Below, piece by piece: positions 6,014-6,603 of a stretch of 6,603 bases of DNA (the first letter of the stretch is position 1; each line of letters begins with the position of its first letter). The stretch is from positions 1 through 6,603 of the forward strand of contig JAGNPA010000105.1 in assembly GCA_017989885.1 (NCBI GenBank), written 5' to 3'. The notes beneath the pieces are model-generated. The model did no database searches and was not told the DNA's origin. It saw only the letters and a program-made list of their open reading frames with translations. Source of the stretch: Aquabacterium sp. Its GTDB lineage: Bacteria > Pseudomonadota > Gammaproteobacteria > Burkholderiales > Burkholderiaceae_C. The translations under genes were made by a program, and so were the position numbers.

Positions 6014-6603
6014 ATGGATACGACTCACGCCCACGGCGGCGAAATCCTCAACGGTTCCGACATTCTGGTCCGCTGCATGCAGGCCGAGAACGTCAAGTAC
6101 ATCTGGGGCTACCCAGGCGGCGCCGTCCTCTACATCTACGACGCGCTGTACAAACAAGACACCATCGAGCACGTGCTGGTGCGCCACGAACAGGCCGCCG
6201 TTCACGCTGCTGACGGCTATGCCCGCGCCACCGGCGAAGTGGGGGTGGCCCTGGTCACCTCCGGCCCTGGCGTCACCAATGCCGTGACCGGCATCGCCAC
6301 GGCTTACATGGACTCGATCCCCATGGTCGTCATCACCGGTCAGGTGCCCACGGCCGCCATCGGTCTGGACGCCTTCCAGGAATGTGACACCGTCGGCATC
6401 ACCCGCCCGATCGTCAAGCACAACTTCCTGGTCAAGGACGTGGCCGACCTGGCCGAGACCATGAAGAAGGCCTTCCACATCGCCCGCAGCGGCCGTCCTG
6501 GCCCCGTCGTGGTCGACGTCCCCAAGGACGTGTCGCTCAAGACCACCGCCTTCCACTACCCTGAGTCGGTGGAAATGCGCTCGTACAACCCGGTGCGCAA
6601 GGG
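6014..6603 (+). CDS. ilvB: Acetolactate synthase large (catalytic) subunit, N-terminal part
   Basis: Thiamine-diphosphate enzyme that condenses two pyruvates to acetolactate, or pyruvate with 2-oxobutyrate to acetohydroxybutyrate, at the head of valine, leucine and isoleucine synthesis. The 196 codons present cover the PYR domain: [14 protein letters not shown] at 32-45, the catalytic Glu activating the cofactor (E59 in [15 protein letters not shown]), [20 protein letters not shown] at 82-101, [15 protein letters not shown] at 109-123, and [15 protein letters not shown] at 158-172. The frame runs off the right edge intact; the central FAD-binding-type and C-terminal PP domains lie outside. 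A small-subunit gene (ilvH/ilvN) and ilvC would be expected downstream. The name ilvI would serve equally. Regulation probably works through the ~200-nt leader. Confidence 0.96.
   Translation, partial: MDTTHAHGGEILNGSDILVRCMQAENVKYIWGYPGGAVLYIYDALYKQDTIEHVLVRHEQAAVHAADGYARATGEVGVALVTSGPGVTNAVTGIATAYMDSIPMVVITGQVPTAAIGLDAFQECDTVGITRPIVKHNFLVKDVADLAETMKKAFHIARSGRPGPVVVDVPKDVSLKTTAFHYPESVEMRSYNPVRK

Noticed and set aside
6005..6556. Minus-strand open frame of 183 codons opposite ilvB
   Set aside because: It lies wholly over the conserved ilvB frame and ilvB regulatory sequence; composition is typical of an antisense shadow.

Overview
The window is high-GC, densely coding chromosomal DNA. Protein sequence and gene order (nadE–glnB, a LOG-family gene, an RDD gene, DUF3106, DUF3619, an ECF-like sigma factor, then divergent ilvB) point to a betaproteobacterium of the Burkholderiales, most likely Comamonadaceae or a close relative. 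This placement is from recognition of families and order; no search was run. I see no insertion sequence, phage gene, CRISPR array, tRNA or rRNA.

Left part (1-2356): the first codons of a leftward gene, probably a GNAT/FemAB-like acyltransferase, lie back to back with nadE, the glutamine-dependent NAD+ synthetase. The two possible ATG codons share the same CATG. nadE is followed by a 133-bp spacer and by a P-II nitrogen signalling protein (glnB type). A GC-rich hairpin separates glnB from the convergent genes that follow.

Middle part (2374-5695): five leftward genes. In transcription order they are an ECF-like sigma factor, a DUF3619 single-pass membrane protein whose GTG start overlaps the sigma stop by 4 nt, a secreted DUF3106 protein built on an 18-residue repeat, an RDD membrane protein, and a LOG-family nucleotide phosphoribohydrolase coupled to the RDD gene by a TGATG overlap. 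A terminator-like hairpin lies between DUF3106 and RDD, so this run may be two transcription units. The first three genes have the layout of a sigma factor / membrane regulator / exported sensor system. That is an inference, and it is the best candidate here for a poorly described system.

Right part (5696-6603): a 318-bp divergent control region, then the first 196 codons of ilvB (acetolactate synthase large subunit, first common step of branched-chain amino acid synthesis). The ilvB leader holds an open frame ending in four consecutive Val codons and a stop, with a strong hairpin before it and competing structures around it. This looks like a possible translation-coupled attenuator for valine.
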